From NCBI GenBank assembly GCA_947034885.2, contig OX344758.2, positions 23,339,067-23,403,066 on the forward strand: a stretch of DNA of 64,000 nucleotides, in the 5' to 3' direction. The stretch's first letter is position 1, and each line of letters starts with the position of its first letter. Source of the stretch: Thuidium tamariscinum. Its lineage: Eukaryota; Streptophyta; Bryopsida; Hypnales; Thuidiaceae. Positions 1 to 12,358 of the stretch are shown in pieces. The position numbers were made by a program, and so were the translations under genes. A model generated the notes under the pieces. That model did not search any database and was not told where the DNA came from. It was given only the letters and a program-made list of their open reading frames with translations.

Positions 1-236
1 AATTAAAAGAATGAAGAACTTGGAGATGAAATATGAACCTATAGAGGTAGTGAATTTAGTAACTTATAAAATTATTTTTTGGTTCATAACTTGATTTTTC
101 TTAAGAGAATGTTATATTATTGTTTGAATTTTTTTAATAATCTATATACATTATACAACAATACTCAATCTACAAGACTTGGCCAAGGTCTAAGAAAATA
201 TTATTTGTGAGTATTTGTGAGTTCTATTGTTTGAAG
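1..236. other. upstream flank of the LRRIQ1-like gene
   Basis: AT-rich sequence with no coding signal. The frame of the first LRRIQ1 exon stays open upstream of the ATG at 237 as far as a GTG at 207, so an upstream 5' exon cannot be excluded. No clear TATA box or start site is assignable. Confidence 0.4.
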
Positions 237-3200
237 ATGGATCCGATTCTACTCTCTCAACCAAAACTTTGTAGTAGTGGTATACAATTGCTTTTAGATA
301 GGTGGAGATTGCAAGAACAAAAACTACAAATATTTGAAGAAGACTTGAAGAAGTTGAATCAGTCATTGACATGCAAGTCTATCAAAGAAAATTTAGAAGG
401 CAACAATTTTGAGATTATGTTGCATCAAAATCTTTATAAATTAGACAATAATGTTATTGATACGAGTGTCCAAGATGGAATCTCAAAGAAAAATACAACG
501 ACAAATGATAATGACTTTGGACTTGAAGTGCATGAAAAAAGTAATGAAGGAAAAAAAATGGATACTATTAATGATGAATCAATGGAAAATTTTGAGAAAA
601 GAATTTGGAGGAGTGTTTGGAATAATGAGGTCCTTCTTGACAATGATATTGTTGAAGGTAACTCTTTGCATGTTCTAGAAATAGTTGGCACATCTTCAAG
701 AAATGATTTGCATAGTGAAAATAGTAAAATAATAAAGCAATTTGATGCTTCATCTTTGAAGAATGATTTGCAAAGTAGGAAAAATGAAAAGAACAAAGTG
801 CTAACCTCAAGTAGTGTTGTCCAACAAGATTTTGAAAAATTGCTAGCAAGAGATTTATATTATTCTTTGTCACCAAATCATAATTTTAAAAAATTGGATA
901 TAGAGGTGGAATGTCAAAGCTATATACAAACATATTCAAAAGATAATAGAAAGTCTCATAGTATAGGACTAATTGATTATCAAATTAAAACTATAGATTC
1001 TGAAGATTCAGGAATTTTAGCTCAAAACAAGAGATTTCCATTAGCATGTAAAAATGTTAAGTCATTGGAAATGGATATAAATTTAGTGAGTCCTAAATTA
1101 TGGTCTTCATCCCAACCAAATGAAGAATTATATAGTCTCAATGAGTTTTCAAATCAAAGACCCAATTTCATTGAGAGTATCATGGCATCTGAAGCTCAAA
1201 GACAAATGAAAAGAGAAAAAGAGAAATTATTAAGGAGTGAAGCTTTAAAACAAGAAGAAGCAGAAGTAGCACAAATGGAAAGAAATCTCCAAGTAGGTGC
1301 TTTTCTCACTTGAATTGCAAAGAAAAATATCACAAGCTCATTATTGAAGATCTTTGCTATAAATTCCTTATTATAGGAGATAATCATGTTTGCTTCAATG
1401 TCTTTTATACTTATAATTAAGCAATTTGTAATTCTATTGCTTTAATGGCTAGCATAAATCAAAGCCAAGTATTTAATAAATAATTTATTACTTTTTATGA
1501 AATTCTTAAAAAGATTTCAAGCTAGAGAAATAAATACACATCATTTTGAAGCATCTAGTTTAGTTATATCATTTAAAACAATGGTGCTGGTATATAAAAC
1601 ATGGAAGTACAAGTATGTGAGCCTTCAGCTAAATAAGTAGATATCCTACAACTATTGAAGGTGCTTTAGTATAAACACCTATAATATAGGTGTTTGTAAC
1701 ATAAGTACATAATAATTATAATATATTTCTATAATATAAACATCTATTATATAGGTGTATAGACTTCTAGGCTCATGTACTTATAACTCTAGGCTCACAT
1801 AATAGCAACTATATTATTTAATACATCAGTGTTTTTATTATTTTAATAGATTAAGAACCAACTTTAAGGTATAGGGCTTGTAGAATTCACTACAATTAGA
1901 ACATGAAGAGAAACAAGCATCTATCAAAGAAGAAGAATTTTTTAGACAACAGTAAGTAATTTGAAACTCCTTCTTTAAATTATATATATATCAAGGATTC
2001 CATGAAGATAATATGACTTGTATCAATTACTGATTTGTAATATGCTTCTCTTTGGCATGACTTGATAAATATCTAGGAATTATGTAGTAAAAAATATGTT
2101 TTTCACTTTTCTATAACTATCTTGATAATCATAAATTGATGTAAAATTCATACAATTATTATGATGAATATATTTAAGTGTAAAGTGCAGGAGAGTAGAA
2201 GAACTTCGGCAAGAATTAGAGTCAAGTAATGCTCAACTTAAGAACTTGACTGAAAATTGGGAAATTTTGGAAAAGAAAACTGTGAGACTAATGTATATTT
2301 TTGTTTACTTATAGGAAAAGACTATTGCCTAGATGACTTTATTTTTAATACTTGAAAAAGTTGTTATAGATGCTTTTTTTGTACTTTCTAAAGTATCCCA
2401 TGGTAATCAATTGCAAAAATCACTAACTCTAGTTTTAATCATTCTTTTAATAAGAGGTGATTCATTTGCCTCAATTTTTGTGTTAAACCTTCAATGGACT
2501 CAAGATTCATAACTAATGCATATGAACTATTTTACATCTTCTATAATTTTTTAAATCTTATAAATGTTTAAATGTTTTTTTTATCATTTATACATAGATT
2601 TAGATCAAATGTCAATTTCTATGATTTGGATTTCTAATACTATTTTAAATTCATTCTATAAATTTGAAGCCTAGATAAAGGAAAAGTGTTCTTTCATCAA
2701 ACTTACATAAATCTACAAAAATTAATTTTAAGTTACACAACTTTTGGTAGACAATTTTTCTTAGGAATTTCTACAATTTTCTACAATTAAAAAAATCAGC
2801 CATCACTTTTTGAAATATTTTATTGATTTCTTTTGGATATAGTCTTGAAAATGACTTTAATAGGCTATGATTTTTTAGAATTGGTATTATTTCAATCATT
2901 TCTAAAGTCCAAAATTTATTTACTTATGTATTTTTATTTTCAAAAATTCTTAATTCTCTCAATACTACCTTCATTTGGTACAAATCAAAAAATGTTTCTT
3001 GCAACAATTCTAGCCCCTAAAGGACCAACCCTTTGTTTTTGGCAACATAACTTTTTTGGGCAGGTACCTGTGAATGGAGTTTTTAATATTTTTCTTTGAA
3101 ATTTTTACACAACATGGGATCTAGGAATATCTTTAAGGCCCAACAATTTTCATAACTTTTGACTACATTGTCAAAAAGTTATTGCATAATATGTTGCTTT

Positions 3201-6200
3201 TTTCTCAACTCGGGCAGTTCGGGCAGATCTGAAAAAATCACTTTTTTGAAAAATTGAAATTTGAAATTGGTTTGTCAAACTTATATATACATGGAAAGCT
3301 TTAAATCATTCTAATTTGATCAATGAGATGAAAGTTATGAAGTTTTTTAGTTTGTGGGCAGTTATGGATTCTTTACTTTGAAATAAACTTTGAAATCGTT
3401 TATCTAACTCAATTTTCAATATTTTTGAAAAACAATAAAAACATTAGATGTAGATATTTTATTATAATGTCACAACCGTTGGGATTGTCATTTTTTAATT
3501 CTATAATTAAATTCTTAACAATTTAGTATATTACATGATTCACTACTTCTTTCTACTTACTATTTTTTTTCTATATGTTGTACAATTCCAAATGATTTGA
3601 AATTTTTTGAGCACGTAGCCAACTTGTTCTTACTGAAGAATCCAAAGAAGCACAACCATTTTGACCATTTTTTCATACAAATCAGACCTTCTGAACCGCA
3701 GCTGCCCAATTTTCAGCAGGGTTAAAAAAATGAACTTTTCAAATTCAAACGCTAATATCTTGCAATCCACACGGTGGATTCTTCTGAAATTTTTTCCACA
3801 TCATTTCTATCTACTTTACTACAAGATCCTACGGTTACATTTGTCCAAAAATATTTTTTTTCTAAAACTTGGTACTTGCACTAAAAATGACAGTTTTGGA
3901 GAGTTTTTAGTGGAAACATAGTCAAAGAACTTTAGGGGCTAGTATATAAACATGATTGTAATAATAGGAAGTTATAAATTCCATTGTTGTATTGACATGA
4001 TTGTATTTTGATTTGTTTATTTACTTTGTATGACTTGAAGTATTTCAAACCATCACGCCTTCTTATGTGTCAGGATTTGAAGATGCAAAATGTAGAAGAA
4101 TATTTCAAGTGTCAAAGATTGGAAGAAGTACATATAAAAGCCTTGAATGTAATTTAACTAAGTACATTATCATCTTCTTTTTTTGATGCTACCGAATTTA
4201 TAGCACGATAATTTGTAAGTTTCATAGTGTGCTTTTATAAATATCTTAGTGATCTTTTCTTTGTTGATTTTAGAATTGTATATTCCTTATGTGGTAGAAT
4301 AGGAGAGAAGAAATTTAGCAGCTCAAAGAATTATAAGGGCTTTTAAAAAGAAAAGATGCAAAATGCTAAATAAATGTTGTATTTCTATTCAAAAAGTAGT
4401 GCGGGGATTCCTATGTCGGCAAAAAGTTCAACAATTAAAAGCCCAGAGATGCAAGGTAGAAATATAAAAGGATAAATATATATTTGCCAAATTATTTGAG
4501 AATAAAAGAGATATTGTACATAAGAAAAATTCACAAACTTTAACTTTTTTTTTTCTATTGTTTAAAATCTTTAGATTGATGTTGCTTTGTTGGACTTCTT
4601 TTTTATCATTAGCAAATGTTTTTGAGTGACTATAGGTGATGAAAGTTTTAGCTAGCGCTATTGAAGAAGGAAATTTAAACATATTCATTGAATACTCCAA
4701 AGATGCCCAAAATATAGGTCTATGCAAAGAATTGGATATGATGAAACTTGAATTTGTTCAAAGAAAGATAAGACATTTGCATATGTTCAATGAGACCAAA
4801 TATGAGACTTTACAATCCCAACCATTACCTAAACTACAAGTTTTGATTATTGAAGCTAAAAGTATGGGCCTAGGAAAACAACAACTTGAGGTATTAAGTA
4901 ATCAACCATACAACCATATAATATGATTACACATATAGTGTTTTGATGACATTCATTTTCATTTCTTAGATTCCTAAAAGAAGAGTAGGAAGTGGTTCAA
5001 ATTGCATGGCCTTTTGAAAAATAATTTTGTAAATTGTCTATTTGCAAAATATCCAAGGCATAAATAACATCTATTCCTTTGAGTTGTTTATAATGTATCT
5101 TCAAGCAGCAATTGAATTTAATATTGAAAGGAATATTTGACATTTGACCTACTTTTTAAGAGGTAGAATAGTATTTTATGCTCATTGCTTTGCTTATGGT
5201 TACATAGGAGTTAATCAAATCAGAAGAAGAAAACCGTGATGTTGCTCTAAAGCATCTAATTGAAGTTTCTCAAGTGGGAAGTTTGGATGAGTACAAGGCT
5301 AGTGTAGAAAGAGCTCTATCTTTAGGTCTTAATGAACATGTAGATATAATACAAGAACATTGGGAAGGTGCAAAGATAGAAGTAAGGTTATGGTTGCAAC
5401 AAATGGAATTTAGTTGGAGAATTAAAAATGAGATTGTCTCTAAAAAGGTGAAAGAAGCACAAAGGCTTGGATTGACAACATTGGCAAAAGCAATTCAAGC
5501 AATTATATTGGAAAAACAAAACCATGTATTAGTTGGGTTTGTGGTGTTTCCAGTTTTCTACTTCTATCTATTAAATCATTGCAAGTATTATATTTTTATA
5601 TGTGTGTATTTTAGAGTAATTGTGATATTATAAGTCCAATTATTTTTTGTTGATATCACCATAATTATATCATTATCTTGCAAATTTGTTTGCTTTATTT
5701 TAGTTTATAGTCATCATTTTATATATTTTATTATTTTATTATGTAGATTAGAGGCTTCAACAAGAAGTGGAGCACTGAAGTCTTTCCATGAGTGGTTGCG
5801 ATTAGCTAAATATTTTGATTTAAGAGAAGTTGTTATAGAATCTTCTATAAAATTTAGGCAAAAGATTACACATGTGCAAAAACAATTAATGCAAGCTACA
5901 AACACAAACTATGAAGTAAAAAAAATAAATCAACTCTTACTTGAAGGATTTGCTTTAGGTTTAGAAAGTGAAACGGCTATTGTTATTCAATACATTCGCC
6001 AAAAAATTGTAATTTGTATTATTGAATTGGTTAATTACATTAGGCAATCAATTAGCAAGGGGGAAAATTTTCTTGACAAGTGGAAAGAGATACACTCGCA
6101 TGGTAAAATTATTGGAATTGGTATAGACATTCTAAAGGATTTGTTGCAATCAATAGAAAGAAGTATTTTCTTAGAGCATACAAAGATCAAAAGGTCTATA

Positions 6201-9200
6201 GTTGTGATGTTTGAATCTAACTTGATGGGTTTTCCTATCAATTTTGATCATGAAATAAGGAAAGCTACCCTTATTGTAAAAGCTCTAACATTGGGATATT
6301 ATCCTTCAAATAGGTACTAAACATGCATGCATTATTTTCTAAATATATATTTGATTATTTCAATAGAATTATTTTTCTAGTAGAGGCTCTAGAGTTACTT
6401 TTACAAGTTTATGACCTTATTAAATTTTATAAGAAGAATTATCAATGGAATGGAGATTTATTGTGAATATTCAAATTTTATTATAGTTTTAATCTTTTCT
6501 ACAATATTTATATTTTACCTTCGTATGTTGAGTAGTGAAGATCACAAGGCTGCCAAAAAACAATCTCCAAATGTTGGACATGAAAGTAGTACATTTAAAA
6601 AAATCCTCCCTCTTGGCATACACAGCACAAGTTGGTATGAAGTAGAAAAACTAATAGGGCGATGGAGATGTCAATATTCACAACCATTTCTAAAGGTATT
6701 TTCATCAACAAGCTCTATAAAAATGGATTCGAAGATTGCAAAAGAAACGCAAGGGAAAACCAACAATGGACACCATTATAAAATGGAAAAAGGGAATCTA
6801 GATTTAGAAGAAGAAATGGTAGATTCCATCATTTTTGATCATAGAAATGAAGACAACAATGGTGATGATGAATACTGGCATACACAAGAGTCAACACACT
6901 TATATAGAGTCCAATCCCTATCTACTTGTACCCTAACAAGGAAAATATTGGAGGCAAGTGCACATTGTAATCAAACAGAATTGCATAGAGTTATAAGACT
7001 AAGTCTATTGCATAAAGACATGATATCTTTAGGTGTGGGAGTTTTGGGCCGATGGTGCCCAAATTTGAAGATACTCATAATAGATGAAAACAAGCTTAGT
7101 ATGCTAAAAGGTGCATTTCATGGTTGTGAAAGGTCATTGGAATATGTTCTTATCAAAAACAATCTTTTGAATGATTTCAAGGGCTTAGAATCATTGAAGA
7201 ATTTAAAAGTGTTATTTCTTGAGGGAAACTTCATCTCCTACATTGGCCCTAGTATAGAAGAACATAAGAACTTAAAAGTTATGGTTGACCCTATGGATGA
7301 AACAAAAAAAACAAAGACAACAATGATAGCATTTGAAGGTAGTGGTTATTGTTTATCCATGTCATCAATCCCACATACATTAGCTCGAAGTTGGGAAGGG
7401 ACTCCAAGGTTTAGGGAAGATAAAAATGATTTACGTTGTTGTCTAACCTCTCGAAATAGTTGCAAGCACTATACTCAAAGTCTTTGGCCTAATTTGAAGA
7501 AGTTGTATTTAGGAAATAATCGAATTGGCCGTATTTGGGAATTGGGTAGCTTGTGTCCTAATCTAGAAGTGTTGGATCTAAGTTCCAATGAGCTTGTTAC
7601 ACTTGGTGGATCTCATGGTTGTGCTTTTATTGGCCTCAAAAACCTCCGCCTTCTAGATGTAAGCCAAAATAAAATCAACGGCCAGAGTCTTTGGAAAAGC
7701 TTGAGCCATTGCCCTATGTTGGTATCTTTGGTGGCCTCTAGAAATCGGTTGACAGAGCTTCCAACTCACTTAGGAAGTGTTATGCTTCGTGAAATTTGGT
7801 TAAATGGAAACTCTATTACATCTCTTTCTTGTAAATCTTGGCTTCCTAATTTGCAGAGGTTTTACTTGCAAGATAACTTAATTGACAATTTGGAATCATT
7901 ATTGGGTTGCCCTTCTCTAGAGGTGAGTGCATCTTTTTTAAATGAAACTCAAATTTGCATTGCATTACTTATGCTTTTTCTTCCCCTCCCATCCACTTTA
8001 ATATATGCTACATTGACTAATTCTATTCCAATATGCTATTGGAATATATAATAATTTTCTTCTCTATAGACTCACTTTCTTGATTTTTCACTAAGTTGTA
8101 ATTGGGCTAGTGCCAAGTAGTCTCTTCCTAACAAGATGATAATGTATATTCTAGGTTTTAGATATATCCTTCAATCATGTGACAGAATTTTCCCAACTTA
8201 GTCACTTGTCATCTTTTCGACGATTGCGAATACTTCAAATCAATGACAATCCTATCTCTGATCAAGTGGAACATATTGATAAGGTTTTAGAGGCTATTCC
8301 ATGGTTGATCGAGCTTGACAATGAACCCATTAAAGATAGCTCCCGAGAAAAATCAGTCCGTTCTATTTTCTTGAAGCACATGCAAGTTGCTGGCATTCAA
8401 TATCTAAATGAAAATGGAACTCAAGCTAAGAAGCCTTTTTATTCATATGAAAATCCAAATGATGTAGCAAGGCATTGGCTTAACAACAACAATAGTATTT
8501 TCATTTATCAATACTCTATGATTTCTTCAACAACATTTGTTGATCAAGGGACAAATATCAAATCAAAAGTTGTAGATAGACATAATTTTGAAATAATGCA
8601 AGACGGTAAAGCGATAGGAACAATTTTATGGGCAACTCTCTTTTGTTTATATCAAATGGCTAATGCAAATCTAATTTTGAAGACTCAAATGATCTCTCCA
8701 GAGAGATCCATCTTTCATCCCTTCACATCTCTTCTATGCCAATCTACTACAAAAGAGAAATGGAATTGCCTAGCATTTCAAGAAATGTTTGAAAGTCATA
8801 AAAAAATTTACTTTAGGTCTAAAGAGACAAACTTTCAGAAAGAGTTTTTTATACAAGAGGAAAAATTTGGGCAACAATCTATAGAGAACGAAGTTGGCAA
8901 GGACATCATAGATACACTAGAATCTCAGAATGTAGACCAATATTTAAATGACTACATAGAACTTACAAATTGCAAGTACCAAGATGTATATGAAGAAAAT
9001 GTGGCATATAAGATAGAAATTGAAGATCAACTATCAAAAATTAAGCAATTGCAAGCTTTAGGACGAGGTATGTTGGCTAGAAAAAACAACATCAAGATGC
9101 AAAAGTTGGCTATAGATGCTCTCAACGTGCGAGAGGCCAATCAATTGTTAAGAAAATTAAGGTTTCAAAATAGTATACTTCGGATTCAGGCAAGTTCCAA

Positions 9201-10890
9201 TCTTATAATATACTTTGGATTTATACATACAATTATATTGCACCTCACCCCAAAATAGGTTTGAATAGACATTAATCAAATTTTCATTTTGAAACCTTTT
9301 ACATGACTTATTACATATTTAGCTTCTTTCTATGTAGGTTTTTTGGAGAAGTTGGATGCATAAAAAGGTTGTAAATTCAACCATCAAATTGCAAGCCTTT
9401 TGGAGAGGTTTCTTAGCAAGAACACGATATCAAAAAGTGCTATCAAAGTTACAATTTGTTGATGATGATGATTTTGAATATGTTGCAATTGATGAAAATG
9501 AATTTGTACCTAGTTCACTTCTTTTTGAAGATGAATATTCCCTATTTTGTAATCTTCAAGATTCAAAAGATCTTGGTCCACTTGAAAATTTATGTAAATC
9601 TGAAACTAGCTCTACAGATGCAAATCTAACAATGAAGTTTGTTAAAGAGGACAATGGATCATTTTTACATAAGAGTCATGAAACAAGCTTAATTTCAAAA
9701 TTTGGCAAGCAGAAAGAAAATATGAAAGTTGCAGATCTATATGAAAATCAATATAGCATGAAAAACATCAAGATCCAATGTAAACAAATACAAGTACAAA
9801 GCAAGCCTATTAAGATATCTACAAATACATGTTGTTTCCCTCCACATTTGTCGAAGAGATTAAATGCACCTTGATTAGCAATATCCATGACCATTATTTG
9901 ATACAACATCAAATTTTGTATTGCTAAATGAACTACAATTACTAATTTTGTTCATTCATATTGTTTTATTTAGTGTGATAATATTTTTTAGATCATTAAA
10001 AGTGTCATGTTCACACAAATTTTTATTCATAAGAAATGAACATTTTTCACAAATTGTAAACTATGAGTCTTAATTATTTTGTTGCTTTTTTGAGTAGCAG
10101 GAAGAACAAAACAATGCATTTCAAAATAAAGAACATATGAAATCATTTAAAGATACTCTACAAGTGACTTTACAATCACAATTACAACAATCCATAACTG
10201 AATCTAGCCCAAAAGTAAAGGTAGGTTGATTAAATTCATAGTATCTTATATTTGACTTTGGAATGTATAGTTCCTACCTAAAAGCCCATATGCATTTAAG
10301 AAAGCAAGTTTATTTTACAATGTTAAATTATTTGTTATCTTATGAAGACTTGACCTAGTCTACATTTCAATGTAGCAAGTACACATTTGTGCAAAGGACC
10401 TTCGAGCAAAGAAGAAAAAAACAATTATTGCGGAGATTGCTAAAGAATGGTTAAAATTTTTCTTGTTTGTTTTTGCTTAATGGATTTATTTTTTGATTTA
10501 TTTCTTGTAGCTTCTATCACTTACATAGTCTTTTAAAATAATTGAATTGTTTTTCATGTAATCCTTGCAATAAAGAGAATATGCATTTCCTTAGGACTCA
10601 ATTAATGTACACTCAAAAATGCCATATTGAAGATCTATCTAATAGCTTATACACCTCTTGAAGGCTACTTTGATAATTGTAGTCCATATTAGACAAAATA
10701 GTATGTTGTTAAGAATTTTTTTCTTAAATTCTTCATGCATGCATCATCCTTAAATTTAATGTATAACTAAACCAGGGGCTTTAAAGATGAGAGAACTGTT
10801 GAGTCCTATATGAAAGCAAGGGCCAAAGTTCAAAAAATGATTGAAAAAAAGAAAAGAGTTCATCAAGGTGATTATTTCCTTGAGTTTTAA
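237..10890 (+). CDS. LRRIQ1: LRRIQ1-like protein: coiled coil, IQ motifs and leucine-rich repeats
   Basis: Exons inferred from splice signals and matching phases: 237-1292, 1884-1951, 2194-2281, 4074-4148, 4303-4455, 4636-4890, 5208-5525, 5754-6313, 6533-7922, 8155-9189, 9338-9793, 10101-10220, 10376-10449, 10776-10890; about 1,920 aa (human LRRIQ1 is about 1,700). Order: charged N-terminus with coiled coil (about residues 320-430), two IQ motifs (about 435-475, including SIQKVVRGFLCRQ), a long helical region, leucine-rich repeats about 1010-1375 (such as LKKLYLGNNRIGRIWEL), then three IQ motifs about 1610-1700 (including IKLQAFWRGFLARTRY) and a basic tail with EIAKEWGFKDERT, the segment that decided the orthology. 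IQ motifs bind calmodulin; the family is linked to motile cilia, so an axonemal role is inferred. Uncertain: the start, the end of exon 8 (see findings), the end of exon 11, and the last exon (a splice to 11127-11134 would also give a stop). Exons are strikingly AT-rich. Confidence 0.85.
1613..1808. repeat. short inverted-repeat element, family R3, copy 1
   Basis: Lies in LRRIQ1 intron 1. It begins TATGTGAGCC and ends GGCTCACATA, and contains two palindromic segments around CACCTATAATATAGGTG. The same arrangement, with the flank TAGCAACT, recurs at 27807-28016. No open reading frame. Non-autonomous MITE-like; superfamily not assignable. Confidence 0.6.
3014..3938. mobile_element. non-autonomous TIR element, family R1, copy A (inside LRRIQ1 intron 3)
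   Basis: 925 bp with perfect terminal inverted repeats CCCCTAAAG / CTTTAGGGG, bracketed by CTAG on both sides (3010-3013 and 3939-3942). It is homologous along its length to 15286-16193 in the same orientation; for example both carry TTTTTGGCAACATA near the left end and ACATAGTCAAA near the right. No transposase is visible. The CTAG pair may be a target duplication or part of the repeat. Confidence 0.8.
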
Positions 10891-11160
10891 GGACATGAAT
10901 ACCCTTGTCTAGAAAGTTTTTATCTTTTTCTCTACACTAGATATGTACACACTTAAGAAACTCAATTGTATTAAATTGATCATATACTATATTCCATTTT
11001 GGCATTTGCAATAGCTTGACTACTATGTCAAAATAGTTGAATCATGTGAATTAATTATTGAGGTTGACTTACTATTAAAGCATGCTAACTATGAAGGACC
11101 TTACGATGACAATGATGATTTTGTAGGTGTATAAGAACATCAAGCAAATAACTCCTCGAC
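10891..11160. other. 3' flank of the LRRIQ1-like gene
   Basis: AT-rich. An alternative last LRRIQ1 exon could start at 11127 after TTTTGTAG and stop at 11134. No other gene signal seen. Confidence 0.4.
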
Positions 11161-11179
11161 TATGATGTATGTTCATTTT

Positions 11180-11950
11180 AAATTGAAAATGGCACTTATT
11201 GCATGATTGCAAGAATGGGCTTTCCTTTTTGGCATCACAAATTCACAATGGAATTGATTTTCATACCATTCGTTATAACTTTTGGGGCACTCAGTTAATT
11301 TACTTGAAATTTTTATTGAAGATGGCCAACTAACTTGATAGTGATGGGATTCCTTATTTTTAAGAAATCTTAAAAAAAACATTTTCTAATTAAATTTTAA
11401 TTTAGCTAATTTGTCACACTTTGTGATTTAGGGGTTCTTAGTACTATGGAGTACTGCAAATTAATGAAGTAGATTTGAAATTTATGTAGTCTAATCCCAC
11501 ACTAGAGAGTCATGTGTCCACCAAAAAGTTTTTTTTAAAGATTATTTTATATCTTCTACATTCATGCAAATAGGGACCCCTTGTACATGCAATTCTAAAT
11601 ATTGAAAATGGTTTCAAAATCATTCTTTTGGTGAAATTTCATCACCATCAATCCTTTCAAAATTTTCAATTTTTATATTTTAAGAAAAAAATCCTATTTT
11701 TTACAAATTAAAATGTGAATGTACTAATTTTCATGAGATTTTGTACTTTTCTAGTTCTCCTAGATAGTTAGAGAATTTTTCTAAGCTTTTCCTTCCTAAA
11801 GTACCTTCTTCTTAAAGGTGTATACATTAAATATATTTTTCACACTTAAAAAAATTAACTTTCTAAATTTAAAATACTCCCCAAAAAATTATGAGTACTA
11901 TGCAAAACGAGACAAAAAACAAGAGGCCTTTCTTACAATCATTGTATTGC
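11180..11950 (+). repeat. R2 family element, diverged copy 1
   Basis: Homologous over several hundred bases to 56159-56892, e.g. TTTAATTTAGCTAATTTGTC near 11400 and ATTCTTTTGGTGAAAT near 11625, and CATGAGATTTTG near 11735. Ends are diverged, so boundaries are approximate. Internal sequence is non-coding. Confidence 0.75.
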
Positions 11951-12278
11951 TAATTTCTTAGTGCATAGTGAAACAATGCACTTAGAACCACAACCAATTT
12001 ACAAGAGAAAAACAAAATCTAAGTCTTTAGGGGTCCAATCCCCTTATGAAATTTCTAAACAAAATCATAAGACCAAATGATATAGATTAATGCTTTTGTA
12101 TTTGTATAGTATTTTGATATGTATAGCAATAGCTATAGCTGTAGTCATATTTCTATGTACATATCCATATCTATATTTTAATATTCGTATGTATGTATTG
12201 TATTTCAATCAATGGCAAGGAAAGGAGGTTCTTGTTTTTTTTCTAAAGTTAATTAATGGGTTTTTTTTTCATGCAATA

Positions 12279-12302
12279 GGAGGAGGGGGAGGGGAGGGGG
12301 AG
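12279..12302 (+). repeat. G-run tract
   Basis: Contains runs of five, four and five G separated by single A, preceded by two GG doublets. It could fold as a G-quadruplex with a short first run; it may also be simple low-complexity sequence. Confidence 0.6.
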
Positions 12303-12328
12303 ACAAGATTGTGACACCTCTTTTGGGG

Positions 12329-12358
12329 TCATTGTCATTGTCATTGTCATTGTCATAG
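12329..12358 (+). repeat. (ATTGTC)n microsatellite
   Basis: Between four and five tandem ATTGTC hexamers, directly visible. Confidence 0.85.
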
